This document shows positions 43,926-55,453 of a DNA stretch of 64,000 nt, piece after piece (within the stretch, counting starts at the first letter, position 1; each line of letters starts with the position of its first letter). The translations under genes were made by a program, and so were the position numbers. The DNA is from Hypholoma sublateritium FD-334 SS-4 (lineage: Eukaryota; Basidiomycota; Agaricomycetes; Agaricales; Strophariaceae), in the NCBI GenBank assembly GCA_000827495.1, contig KN817558.1, forward strand, positions 173,564 through 237,563, read 5' to 3'. A model generated the notes under the pieces. That model searched no databases, had not been told where the DNA came from, and saw nothing but the letters and a program-made list of their open reading frames with translations.

Positions 43926-44640
43926 ATGTCGTTCTTTCAACAACCTTCTTCTATCCCCCAAGTTACATTTCCGCCGTACACACCGCACCCGCGACACTCA
44001 GTCGGGACACTTCATTACGAGAAAGACTACAACCATGACCTTACGGCCATAAAAGTACAACTCCGAAATTTTCTGACACGAAACAACCTCTCGGAGATGT
44101 GGGCGGGCTTCCCATTCCAATGTATGCAGGACATATACGGGCGCGAGCCGGCTACAGTGTCGTACGCCTCCTACGATTTCCAGTTCCATGAGGCCTTCCA
44201 CTCCTTAGAGCAGCGATCAGGACTTAGGTCTGTGACTTTCCAATATTCCTCTCCCTCTCCGCGGCCGGGCTCGCACATGATGGACTGGACTATCGTTGTC
44301 CCCGAGAGACAGTCGCTGCGCCAAGCACATTGCACGCCAGGTACATACGTCGGTTTGCCGCCACTCCTTTGTGCTTAACCGTTCGTTTATTTTCGAAGGG
44401 ATTGTCTCCATTGCACACGTTCAGGTTAACCCGCTGGTTAGGGAAACCTCGTTTGGCTTCGCGCTTATGACGAACCCGCACATAGTGCAGCGGGCACTGG
44501 CCCTCTCTATCGAACTTGGCATGTTGATCACGATCCAGGTCGCCAATAGAAAAACACCAGTGTGCAGCCCAGGGCAGATTCTGTTTCTGACCACTGATAG
44601 CCATGGGCGCTCTCAGGTTGTCAGCACATTCACCGGATAA
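43926..44640 (+). CDS. Unknown 218-residue protein
   Basis: Exons 43926-44340 and 44399-44640 join in phase; the intron has a GCTTAACC branch site and ends CGAAG. The N-terminal 30 residues are Pro/Gln/His-rich and disordered. The rest looks folded, with alternating strands and helices (LRNFLTRNNLSEMWAGFPF, then a C-terminal MTNPHIVQRALALSIELGM). There is no signal peptide, membrane span or familiar motif. A TATA box and pyrimidine tract upstream support a real transcript. Function not assigned. Confidence 0.6.
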
Positions 44641-45409
44641 AATGCAGATACGAGGTGTGCATTTTCTCATATACCCATCTGCCCGCCCACTGACCGCGAC
44701 GTTCGCAGCTTGGCGTCGTGGCTATGTTAAATTCTGGCTTACCCAGACATACATACGGGCACCTTGAGCCCACTACCTATGTTCAGCGACGCGCGGAGGT
44801 GCTTGTCCCTCCACTTCATGTACCGGATCGTGAGCAACAGCGCCCTGCCCTCCCTCGGATGTGCTTTCCCGAGCTGCTTCGTGAACAGCGGCCAACTCGT
44901 TATGTCAACATGCTCACTTCTATGCATACGCACATCATGCCTTATGTTCACATCGGACACCGTCTTTCACGATTATTTATATCATTCATTATTAGTATTT
45001 ATTTTATTCTATATAACGTAGAACCGCCGCATTACTTACTATCTTAGAACACATTATTCACCAGTACATAATTACAATCTCGGAAATAGCATCTATCAAG
45101 CATTACGACATATTTAGAGGTTTTTGGGAGTCGAATTTCCAAGTTGTGGGATGGATGGAAGATCCACCCGGATGAACGTTGGATATGCTTCAAATATGCT
45201 TGCGATATGCTTCACCTTATGTTTTAATGTTCGCACACACCGGGGTTATTTTTAAGCCATAGTTAATCTTTCTTGAAGCAGGCCTCACCTACATCCTCGT
45301 GAGTTCGTAGAATCATTTGTACCGGCTGTCGGGGATACCTCGGATTAACCCACATGTGAAATTTTTGGATAAAGCCCATGGACGTTCGGTTAGACGAACT
45401 GGCATTTCT
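44641..45409. other. Intergenic spacer
   Basis: About 770 bases, AT-rich after 44960. Open frames on both strands are short and unconvincing. Likely 3' end of the preceding gene and promoter of the MFS gene. Confidence 0.4.
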
Positions 45410-47426
45410 ATGAAATTGATAAGCACAGAAAAATCCCCCAGCATGCTCACTTCTGAGATCGAATGTCCCGTTGCCCCCGAAGTCATCAGCGAGAAGTCAT
45501 TCCCCGACGACAGGCAAGACAGCAAGAGATCAGTGGCTGTAATCGAAACATCGTCTCCCGACTCGGACTCGACGACGGATTCGCGTACTTCGAGGCAGAA
45601 ATATATCTCGCTGCTGCAATTTGTGGCACTTTGCTGGCCATTGACATTAAACGGGTGGAATGACGGGACGACAGGTGCCCTTCTTCCCCGAATACAAACT
45701 GTTTACGAGGTCAGTTTTGGTTACAATGGTAGCTCACCCTCCGCAGCGGTGCTCATGATAATATACTGTGATAGGTCAAATACATTATCGTGTCCTTGAT
45801 TTTTGTCTCCGCTTGCGTGGTGCGTATCTGATCAAGGTGGTTACTTTGAATTGAACCTGTGATTCTGATCTTAGTGTTGAAATACAGGGATTTATGACGG
45901 GATCGGTTCTGAATTTATACGTAACCCCCCGTCTTGGCTTTGGAAAGGTGTGTTTTCTGGTCCTGTTATATTCTACTGAAGCATGGATGCGAATTGATAT
46001 ATTCACTACTACCTATAGACTCTATTTCTCGGTTCCATTCTCCAAACCGCTGCTTACTGTATACAAGCTGCGGCCCCCCCGTACCCCGCCTTTGTCCTGG
46101 GTTATTATATTTGTGGAATAGGGATATCCCTTCAAGATGCCCAAGCCAACGGATTTGTAGGGAACCTGAAATACGATGCGGTGTCCAAGATGGGGCTTCT
46201 CCATTCCGCATACGGTTCGTACTAAATCACTCCTAAATATTTCTCCTCTACGGTACAGCGCCTGATATTTTGTTCCTCAGGGCTTGGACTACTCATAGCG
46301 CCATTTGTCTCTACCCAATTTGCTCAGCTTCCGCGGTGGTCCTTCCACTTTCTCGTCTCGCTCGGGTTAAGCCTGTCCAATGTGGCCCTGCAGTTGGCTG
46401 TCTTCAGACTCCGGTCGCTCGACGGTAATCCTTGGAAATGTGGAATTAAAAGCGTTGCTTGAAATATTTTGTATCAGATTGTCTCGGTGCAGGAGGCGAG
46501 CCGCATGTCGCACCTGCGCCCGTAGGAAAGGGCGGTCTTTTCCGACAGGTCATGAAGAGCTATTCAACTCATATTATAGCAATCTTTATTATCGTTCACC
46601 TGGGCACATGTGTGACGCTTTCAGGTACGCCTTCCACCCAACTTCCACCATTAGTTCAGTATTCAATATTCAAGGGAATATTTTTGATGTTTATTAGGAT
46701 GGATTGTGACATATATTATTGACGTGCGCGGCGGAGGGCCGTCAGCTGGATACATTTCAGCCGGAGTATTTGGAGGTATGCAAATATCCATAAATCCAGT
46801 TCATATTAGCAAATATAAATGTCTTCATTCAAGGTTTTGTACTCGGTCGGTTTGCCCTTATCAAGGTCAACCAAAAAGTGAATATACCTTGTTCTGTGAT
46901 ACCACAACCATTTTCGATTAATTAATACATACACTTTTAGATCGGCGAACGGTATGCGATTATCCTCTACTCTATGTGTTGTGTCGTGTAGGATGTATAT
47001 TTTAAATAACCTTGGCTTGTTCTGATCCTTCTTTGTTACAGGCTCGAAATCATCGTTTGGCGCGTCCCTTCGCTTGTGGGCAGCGCGGTTGCCGCATGTT
47101 TCGTCGGATTCTTCCTTGGTCCTATGTACCCTATCGCCGCAAACCAAGCTGTTCGTGTTCTACCGCCATACCTGCTCACGGGCTCCCTCGGCTGGATTGC
47201 GGGATTTGGGCAGACAGGGAGTGCATTGCTGCCATTCATGACTGGTGTGATCGCCAACAAAACAGGCCTGGGGGTGATGCCACCGATGTAGGTTTATTCG
47301 AGTTGCTACTCTTCTAGCAACCAACTGATTTTTGAATGATTATGTCTGCCTTTTAGACTGATGGGTTTGACGATCTTGATGGCGCTTCTGTGGACGATTG
47401 TGCCCAACACGCCTTATACAACTTGA
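45410..47426 (+). CDS. MFS transporter, first of two paralogues
   Basis: Twelve-span major facilitator of the fungal subfamily that includes yeast Bsc6; substrate unknown. From ATG 45410 a 70-residue acidic, Ser-rich cytosolic head precedes span 1. Exon joins recovered in phase include 45410-45709, 45775-45819 and 45888-45947 and continue to the stop at 47424-47426, about 480 residues. Subfamily motifs: NGWNDGTTG after span 1, LQDAQANGF, GPMYPIAANQ and GSLGWIAGFGQTGSALLPF. About ten introns are present, several interrupting transmembrane spans at the same places as in the paralogue at 55454-57382. The ORF shows no lesion in the parts traced. A start at the later Met of MLTSEIECP is possible. 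Confidence 0.82.
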
Positions 47427-47974
47427 AAGACAGAATTCAATTTCATGTTCATAATGCTCTGATTTTCCTCTATTATTCAATATGTTTTCCGTCGTTTGTT
47501 TTCTGCATGACAACTGTATGATTCCGCCTGTATCTAGCTAGATTTTCTTAGATTTCGCCATGTGCGGCCGCCTTGCTCGATTGTCTCCGGCCCGTGTGCG
47601 TGCCGCGGGAATTCAAAACTTGCCCGGATGTCGAAACGGTTGAGCCACGGTTGAAGCGCTTAAGTACCATTTGCTTCTCACTTCACCCGAACTTCAAGAA
47701 TCCTCGCAGCTTTCTGACAACAGTTATTTGTGTCATAGAATACTGCTGCTCTCTACCTATAGATATTGCTCAAGCAACGCAACAGGGAAAGGGGAGCTGT
47801 TAGTCCACGCCGTCTGCGTAGGTGCGGTACTTATCCATTTATTTATGCTCTTTCCCTCGTGCCACAGTGATGCACATTGATGCATGCTGTCGATGAATAT
47901 ATTCATGAAACAACATCAAGGTCAAATCTGTTCTGATGAACGTCCCACCTGCCTCTGATCAGCATATCCGCGCC
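47427..47974. other. Intergenic spacer
   Basis: About 550 bases between the MFS gene and the first F-box-like gene. No supported coding frame; contains the promoter of the latter. Confidence 0.4.
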
Positions 47975-49368
47975 ATGGACTCGACATCTCAAGCAATAGG
48001 TTCGCGCCGTGTGGAGCTGGCATTTGATATCTACGTTCTCATCATCGACCTCGTCACGAACAAATATCCTCAGCCTGAGAAAGATCTCAAAGCCTTGTCT
48101 CTGACCCATCGCTCCCTGGTCGCCCCTTGCCAGAAACGACTCTTTCATTCGGTCACCTACTCCGACAAAGTTGCCCGAAAACTTTTGGACATCCACGATG
48201 CATCCCCCCACCTCGCCGACTACGTTCGTCACCTATACCTTTCCACCGATCACAGAGCAGATAAAACCCGCCCTAACGAAGTCATGGCGGCATTTCTAAG
48301 CAAATTCCGCAATCTATCTGGACTGGAACTCGACTTCAGAGTCAGCGAAACGAGCCAACTGCAGTATGAGTGGAAAAATCTTGATCCTGCGGTAGCCACG
48401 GCGCTCCTTGCACTGCTCTCATCCCAGTCTCGGCTCGAAACTCTTGCGATGTACATGATCAAGGGCTTTCCATCAAAAGGAATTTTAAACTTAGCGAAAT
48501 ATAGAGAACACCTCAAAGATTTCACTATGTACTCCGTGACGGTCGACTTCACCAACATCGTAACCGCCACCGATCTCGAAGCCTCCGATAGCGTTGCACC
48601 GGGCCCGGGACGCCTCGTGAAATGCACTTTTGGGGCTGAGACTCGTAGAGCTTTGTCCATCCTTACTGGATCCCCAGAATCACCGGCCAAAAATCGTCCG
48701 GTATTGGATTTCTCTTCGACGGAGAACTTGCTCGTCGAATGGAAGAATCAGGACGACCTCGCAGGGACAAAGCTGCTTATGCAATCTTCCCCCCACCTTC
48801 GGAAACTCCATGTTGAACGTGAGTACTGTCCAATTCCACGTCAAATTGACTACTCATATTGAGATTTGCCCTAGTTCCTAAAGGGAGTAGAATGACGTTC
48901 AGAGGACTGTCCACGGCAATCCTTGGCGGCCCATCAAAAGAGATCAAGGAATTATGGCTGAGTTGCACGGAGCCAGAAGAAAACAAAGATGATCCGCTCT
49001 ACGGCGTGTGTCGCGAGCTCAAGCGACTGTCCGGGAACGTCAACGCGCTTGATCACCTCGACATTTTTCTCAACATTTATTGCTCTGAGGCGGACACTGT
49101 CATCAATGGGACATGTATGGCCGTCGGCCTACGCTGCAAAGCGCTCGATGCGATTGTGGCCAATGGAAACGCTTTTCCGGCGCTGCGAAGGCTGTCGATA
49201 TACATATTGGTGGCGATCCGAGATGACCCTGAATTCCCGGAGACAATGCTCGAACGACAGTTCCGGCAGGCGGCCATGCAAGTGGAGAAAGCATGCTTCA
49301 AAAAGTTGCAGACAATTTCCAATCTCAAATTCTCTTTTACGCTGGAGATGGAGTGGACCCTGGATTGA
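47975..49368 (+). CDS. F-box-like protein, intact copy of a tandem pair
   Basis: Exons 47975-48818 and 48875-49368 join in phase (445 residues). The start at 47975 is chosen because the tandem copy begins at the equivalent Met and upstream in-frame codons are not shared. The N-terminus (VELAFDIYVLIIDLVTNKYP, then LKALSLTHRSLVAPCQKRLF) resembles the degenerate F-box helices of the many basidiomycete F-box-like proteins. The remaining 350 residues are leucine-patterned, like leucine-rich or beta-helical substrate-recognition regions. Presumed adaptor in an SCF ubiquitin ligase, but that is inference from class. The neighbour at 49687 is a duplicate with about two thirds of positions similar by eye. 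Confidence 0.7.
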
Positions 49369-49686
49369 TTTGAAAACAGTGTCCAGAATCAATGCCTTGC
49401 CGACTCTTCTCTATGTTATAAGTATTCTAAGCATAAAATGATCAGAAGTGCAATGTTAAGGGATTTAATGAGGATGACCCGGAAAGCCTAAGGCGGCTAA
49501 AGGCGGCCTTAGTACCTTGTGACGTAAATTCAACCTGGTTATATAAACCCTTCTTCATCTGACCATTCTCAACGATTTCCCTCATGCAACACCGCCGATG
49601 AATATCGAATCGACATTAAATTCGAAACTACTGGGACGAACATTCTACCTGCCTCTGACTAGCATACCCGCCAAATACCCACACCC
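49369..49686. other. Spacer between tandem F-box-like copies
   Basis: 318 bases. A TATA-like GGTTATATAAAC near 49537 lies about 150 bases upstream of the second copy's start, so its promoter looks preserved. The last part before the second start (CTGCCTCTGA.TAGCATA) matches the sequence before the first copy, showing that the duplication included upstream DNA. Confidence 0.5.
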
Positions 49687-51085
49687 ATGGAATCAACATC
49701 TGCCGGGATTGGTTCGCGCGGTGTTGAGCTTTCATTTGATATCTACCTTCTCATTATCAACCTCGTGGCAAGAAAACATCCACTGCGGCCAGAGCCTACG
49801 AAGGATCTCAAAGCCTTGTCTCTGACCCATCGCTCCCTAGTCGCCCCTTGCCAGCAACGTCTCTTCCAGTCGGTTTTCTACTCTGTCAATGTTGCACGAA
49901 AACTGCTAGAAATCTACGATGCATCCCCTCACCTCGTTAACTACGTTCGTCGACTCTATTTTCTGGCCGATCGCGGATCAAATATCACAGATCATTATGG
50001 TGGCATTTTTTAACAAGTTCCACAACCTATCTGAGCTGGAGCTCAGCTTCAACTCCCGAGTCATCGAAGCACTCCGACCTCAGTATGATTGGAGCAATCT
50101 TGATCCCTCAGTGGCCGTGGCATTCCTTACTTTGCTCCGATCCCAAACCCGACTCGAAACACTCATAATTTCTGGGATCAAAGGCTTCCCTTTACATGGA
50201 ATTCTCGCCTTGGCAAAGTATAGGCAACATCTTAAAACTCTCACCATATTCTCCGTGACGGTCGACTTTACAGACGTTGTGCAGACCACGGCAGATCTCG
50301 AAGCCTCGACCGCCGTTGCGACGGGTCCCGGCCGCCTCGCAAAATGCAATCTTGGGACCGGTACTCATGAAGTGCTGTCGATTCTTACCGGATCCCCAGG
50401 CTCGCCTGCCAAAAACCATCCCATATTGGATTTCTCCTCAATCGAGGAGCTGTCTGTCTACTGGATGCATCCCGACGACGTCGCATGGACCAAGCTGCTG
50501 ATGCAATCTTCCCTCTTGAACGTGAGTACGATTTAGCTTTTTAGTAATTGATTGTTTAGATTGGAATTTTTGCTAGTACTCAAGGGTAGCAGAATGGCTT
50601 TCGACGGCCTAGCTGCAGCAATCCTCGACGGACCTTCACAAGCAATAAACGGCATACGGCTGACTCGGAAGTACACTGAGTTTGAAGAAAAACACGACGA
50701 TCTGCTCTGCGGCATAGGTCGTGAACTCCAGCGGTTATCTGGGAACCTCAACGCCCTGGAAAATCTTGATATTTTTTTTGTCATATACTACTCTCGGGTG
50801 GATATTGCCATTCACGAGGCGTGCACAACTATCCCCCAACCATGCAAAGAGCTTGATACGATTTTAGCGACTAAGAACGCTTTTCCAGCGCTGCGCTTTC
50901 TGTCGATACACATCTTGGTAATGGTCCCTGATACCCTTGGCCTTTGGGAGGCGGCACTTGATAATTTTGGGAAAGAGTTCAAGAATGCGGCCGTGCAAGT
51001 GGAGGACGCATGCTTCAAAAAGTTGCGGGCACTTTCCAGTCTCAAACATTTTTACTTTTCGCTACAGATGGACTGGCTACGGTGA
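49687..51085 (+). pseudogene. F-box-like protein, frameshifted tandem copy
   Basis: Aligned by eye to the copy at 47975, it starts MESTSAGIGSRGVELSFDIY and stays collinear to about residue 100. Between roughly 49965 and 50007 it lacks a net eight bases, which puts the rest (50008-50520) in another frame and creates an early stop at 50011-50013. A second loss of about 22 bases removes residues just before the intron (50521 to about 50576). The last exon to 51085 is open and similar (FPALRFLSIHILV). No splice signal explains the first shift. It is either a young pseudogene or, if a short N-terminal protein is made, a truncated F-box module. Confidence 0.65.
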
Positions 51086-51450
51086 TATTAAAGATTCAAG
51101 GTCTTTCCAGAATTTACCCATAATCAAAGTACTACGCAGTATGTATGTATGTTTTCAAACTTATCTGAGCAATATCTGAGCCGGACTTGTGGACTACTTA
51201 TCCAAGGACAATCATTGCATCAATAATCATTTTGAGTACATGTATTGAATGGATTTGTTTATCGTCAATTTAATGTGTACGCATCGTGCTGTGTCTGGAA
51301 CTTCTTGGGTCCATGCGCGCAATAGATCTGCGCGACGCGCGACACGCGTGGCACAAATGGGCGACGCGTTTTGTGACACGTGACCATATTGAATTTTTGA
51401 TCCAATATTGTCGCTATTTAATTCTCCGGCGCCGCTCGTTAACCTCCACG
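51086..51450. other. Promoter region of NOC4
   Basis: 365 bases. The plus-strand frame extends a little upstream of the NOC4 ATG without protein character. A cluster of CGCGACGCG elements at 51330-51370 may be a binding site shared by ribosome-biogenesis genes, but this is not shown. Confidence 0.35.
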
Positions 51451-53683
51451 ATGCCATCCGCTCTGCGCTCTCTGCCTCCACCGTCGAAAAAGAGGAAAAT
51501 CGTGCGCGTTGACAATGCACAGTCTATCAAAAAGCTAGAGGAAGAGCTCACTGCCGCCGTCGCCAACAATCTGTCACTGAATCCTCTTGCAGACCTTTTA
51601 GCGCTCGCTTACAGCGTCGAGGACCCCCATGACACCTCCAAGGCGATCTACGCTCTCTACAGGGTCTTTGTGGTCGTCATAACGAACAACAAACTCGGGC
51701 TGGGTGGCGATGAGGCTGCGAAAGTTGTGAAAGCGTGGATATGGGAGCGACTACAGGCCTATGTCGATTTTTTGGGCGGGCTACTGCAGGATGAAGAGAA
51801 ATTCTTACGGGTGAGTCGCGAATGTGTCTCGCGGATGTACGACGATTTATCGCTATTTCAGACTTCGGCGCTGCAAATTATGTTTTCGTTACTGAAATAC
51901 CTGTCGACTTCATCGACCAACTCGTCCAACCTGAAAACGCCGCAACCTCAATTCCACACGTCCCACTTCCGGAAAATCGTTTCGGCTCTCCTCCTCTGTC
52001 CCGCTTCTGCAAGAAAATCAGCGGAAGCGAATGAGGACGGTGGTTTGCTGATCCCTGATGTTCTGGCTCAATTTTACGACACTTGGTTCAGTGTTTATGA
52101 CGACATCCGCTGGTTTTTCCTCCGAGAATCTGCGTACGTCTGTAATTGGGTTCGATTTTATATTTTCTGACATCCAGCGCCTATCAGCACCTTGCTAATT
52201 AGCCATCCTGGCGAAGAATATCCTAATATTGCGCTGAACTTGCTCTCTATCCTCGAGCGTCTGTCGACCTTCCCCACGGAGCAAAGTGAGCTCAACGCCT
52301 GGTGGGTCACCGAGCTAGGGTCGAAGCCCCCCAAAGCCAAAAAGTCGAAGAAGGGTGCCGCAGATGCGGAATCGTCCTCGGACGAAGAGGAGAAGGGAGA
52401 CCAGGAAAACGACGGGGAGAACGACGACTGGCGCAAGTTCTTCGACGACGAGCCGGCCCCCGCGGGCGACGGGAAGGCGAAGGCCAGCGGCGCTCGGCTG
52501 CACAAGATGACGGTACACCAGTCGCTGCACGCGCTGTCGTCCCATCGCGCGGTGTTCACGCGCGCGTGGCTTACTCTGCTGCCCCGGCTGTCGGTCAGCG
52601 GGAACGCAGAGAAGACCAAGGCGCTGGCGGCGAGGGCGCTCAATCTGATGCATCGGGGCGTCATGCCGCATCTGACTCGCGCTATCCTTGCGATGGACTG
52701 GATCAGTGCCTGTGTCGACATGGGTATGTTCGCACCTGTATATTTTCGGGCTATGCTCACTTCGTCTCCTTCAGGTGGTTCTGTGGGTCTGCTCGCCCTG
52801 AATGCGCTGTTTGTGCTGATCAAGGAATATAATCTGTCCGTCCTCGTCTTTTCTTAGATCGCTTCCAAAAGCCTAACACTGCACCAGCGATTACCCATCA
52901 TTCTATACCCGCCTGTATGCCTTCCTTGACCGCGAAGTGCTTCATCTGAAGCACCGCTCGCGGTTCTTCCGACTGACCGAGCTATTCCTGAGCTCAACGT
53001 GCGTGCATTATCTACTCCTTGCCACCTTCGAGCTAACTGTCCCGTTTAGGCATCTCCCAGCCACCCTGCTGGCCTCGTTCGTCAAGAAGCTTTCGCGATT
53101 GTCACTCAACGCACCGCCCGCCGCCATCGTCATGGTCATCCCGTTCACGTACAACATCCTCAAGGCGCACCCCGCCCTGATGGTGATGATCCACCGGCCT
53201 GATGTCGATGACTCCAACGGTCAGTCCCCCCTCTGACGTCGCACGCGGGCTCTGATCGCCGTCGCAGACCCCTTCCTCGCCGACGAGGCTAACCCGACGC
53301 AGACGCACGCGCTGGACAGCTCGCTCTGGGAGCTCATGTCGCACACGGCGCACTACCACGCGCCGGTGTCGACGATGTGCAAGATCTTCGCGGAGGCGTT
53401 CACCAAGCCGGGGTATGCGATGGAGGACTTCCTGGACCACACGTACAGCACGGTGCGTTTGGGGTGTGTTTTGCTTGGGTGCGCTCGCTGATGCGTAGTA
53501 TGGCTTTGCTAGCTGTTCGAGACGGAAATCGGGCGGAAAATCAAGCGCGAGCCGGCGCTGGCGATGGAGTCGAGCCGCACGGTCTTCTTCGAGGACACGG
53601 TACAGGAGGGCGGTGAGGGTGAGGAGGTTGCCGATGCTACGGTGCAGCACGACGCTGTTAGCGAACTGTGGACGTTCGCATGA
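51451..53683 (+). CDS. NOC4: Noc4, ribosome biogenesis factor (CBF/Mak21 family)
   Basis: Nucleolar protein that with Nop14 drives maturation and export of the 40S subunit. Exons 51451-51810, 51862-52133, 52188-52723, 52775-52835, 52888-52998, 53050-53219, 53268-53452 and 53513-53683 join in phase (621 residues, usual length 520-620). HEAT-like helices fill the N-terminus. A Lys-rich then acidic patch (residues about 240-290) marks the nucleolar type. The CBF domain follows: SSHRAVFTRAWLTLLPRLSV, LLALNALFVLIKEYNL, YPSFYTRLYAFLDREVLH and RFFRLTELFLSSTHLPATL. The start ATG follows CCTCCACG and fits the family; a longer upstream frame lacks conservation-like sequence. Confidence 0.92.
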
Positions 53684-53985
53684 TTTGGGTGAATATAATG
53701 CTGTAATGCTGTATTCATCTCTAAAAAAAAAAAAAATTACTTATCCTTTTGGAATTCGGATGGCAAATACGGCTTTGACCAGGTCATAAATAGGGTCGCG
53801 AGGACGATTGGTGGTAAAAATGTTCGATTCTCCGGTTATTTGAACAACATAAATCCGAGTATATAGAAAACGAAGGAGCAGTACAATGCCCAGCACGGCA
53901 TGGTCGATAAATACGTACAGAGAGTCAATCTCCTGAATAGATAAATACAACATCCGTACCGGCCCACACACCAGTGCGCAGGCGC
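53684..53985. other. Convergent spacer
   Basis: About 300 bases between NOC4 and the double-psi barrel gene, which converge. Includes an A run at 53723-53736, a likely 3' processing region. No gene. Confidence 0.45.
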
Positions 53986-55046
53986 TCAGTACTTGTTGAA
54001 GTGCCACTGGACGGACGTGCGGCCCAGCGACTGGTCGGCGAGCGCGGCGAACGCGGTCGGCGTGAGGTCGATGTCGCCGATGGCGCACGCCTCGCAGCGG
54101 TCGACGATCTTGACCTGGATCGACTTGCCGCCGTGCGTGACGGTCGCGGTGAGCGGGATGTGGCACTGCGAGGCGGGGTCGCAGTTTAGCAGGCCGTCGC
54201 CCCCGATGTCGACGAACTGCGCCCCGGCGACGACGGTCTCGAACACGCCGGCTTGGTTGAGCGCCTTGCGCCCGGGGACGAAGGGGCCGCAGATGGGGTT
54301 GCTGGGGAGGGGGGGGGTGAGCACTTCCGCGGTTCCGGGTGTTGTTGATGAGAGACATACCGGTTCATCTCGCCCGCCGTTGCACCGGGCCACGCGTCGT
54401 ACATGAGCTTTGAGACGGCCGCGGTAAAGGAGGCGTCGTCATAGGTGTCCCCACACGCGCCGAGGCCCTGGCCGCTACGGGGCAAAAAGACGCGGGTCAG
54501 CGGCGATATCGGGGCGGGCTGCGGTCCGCACACGCACTAAAACGTCATCTGCCCGGTGTGCACCCCGGTGTAGAGCGCGTTGTTCACGTTGTTGTATGAC
54601 TTGGAGAGAGCCAACAGGAACGGGTCCGCCGCGGAGGTCTTCGTCGCAGCGGGGGCCGCACCGGCCTGCGTCGCCGTGGGCCAGTTCGCCGGCTTGAGGT
54701 TGCTGCTGTTCGAAGTATCAGACACCTGTGTGCTCGCCGCACTGGAGCTCACGGCGTGGGTGGTCTTCGTCGCGGCGGGCTTGGTGGTCGTGCCCTTCGC
54801 AGATGTAGAAGTGGTCGCGCTACTGGAAGCGCTCGTGCTCGCGGCGCATGATTTGCGCACGCGCGTGGTGCCCGCGATGGCTCTGTTGAAGTTCGATGTC
54901 TCGGAGAGCTCCCGGGCGCTGTTCAAACGATTGTGGAGGCGCTGGTGCCGCCTGAACGACGCGCCGTCGGTGTGCGCTGCGACGGCGGCGATCACGGTGA
55001 GGATGGCGGCGAGGAGAGGAAGGAGTGGGGTGCGCCGGGAAAACAT
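53986..55046 (-). CDS. Secreted double-psi beta-barrel protein (RlpA/expansin-like)
   Basis: Extracellular protein, 312 residues, from exons 55046-54538, 54474-54361 and 54301-53986. A clear signal peptide (LLPLLAAILTVIAAVAAHTD) is followed by a Ser/Thr/Ala-rich linker of about 100 residues that is likely O-glycosylated. The barrel then begins GQMTFYGQGLGACGDTYDD and continues KLMYDAWPG, NPICGP, GGKSIQVKIVDRCEACAIGD, LDLTP-like IDLTPTAF and ends SVQWHFNKY. Cysteines and the DRC.AC motif match the fungal riboflavin-aldehyde/barwin-like group, which loosens or binds cell-wall polymers; catalytic activity is not demonstrated for these. Usual members are about 120 residues plus signal; the long linker is the difference. 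Confidence 0.87.
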
Positions 55047-55453
55047 AGGATACGGTAAAGGAGCGGAGGTGGCCTGGCGGTGAGGAGGGGGTGTCGACGA
55101 GCGGAGCAGCCACAACGCTCACTTGGCCGTCGTCGTCGTGTTTTTGTATTATTTGTTTTTGCATCGCCAAGCCATCATGTTACAGAAACAAGATGTGGCT
55201 GTGCATTGATATCAATCATCGCGGGTTCGAAAGGGACTGGACAAAGTTCGAATAAGTACAGGAGGGCGCTACATTCGAGCACAACGCAGTCGCTTCTTCA
55301 AAATTTACATAGCACGCGCGTAGAAGCTAAACTTTCCCAGCCTCAAGTTCGCCATTTCAGGTGCATGAGAATCCGGGCAGTCTAACTCCATGCTTCGTTC
55401 TCGTCTTTAACACGGGTCTCCGCAATAGCCGAGTCCAAGGTTCGTTGAGCACG
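55047..55453. other. Spacer with promoter of the double-psi barrel gene
   Basis: 407 bases between two minus-strand genes. Short frames only. Confidence 0.45.

Noticed and set aside
55210..55260. tRNA-like T-loop GGGTTCGAA
   Set aside because: No matching acceptor, D or anticodon arms could be drawn around it.
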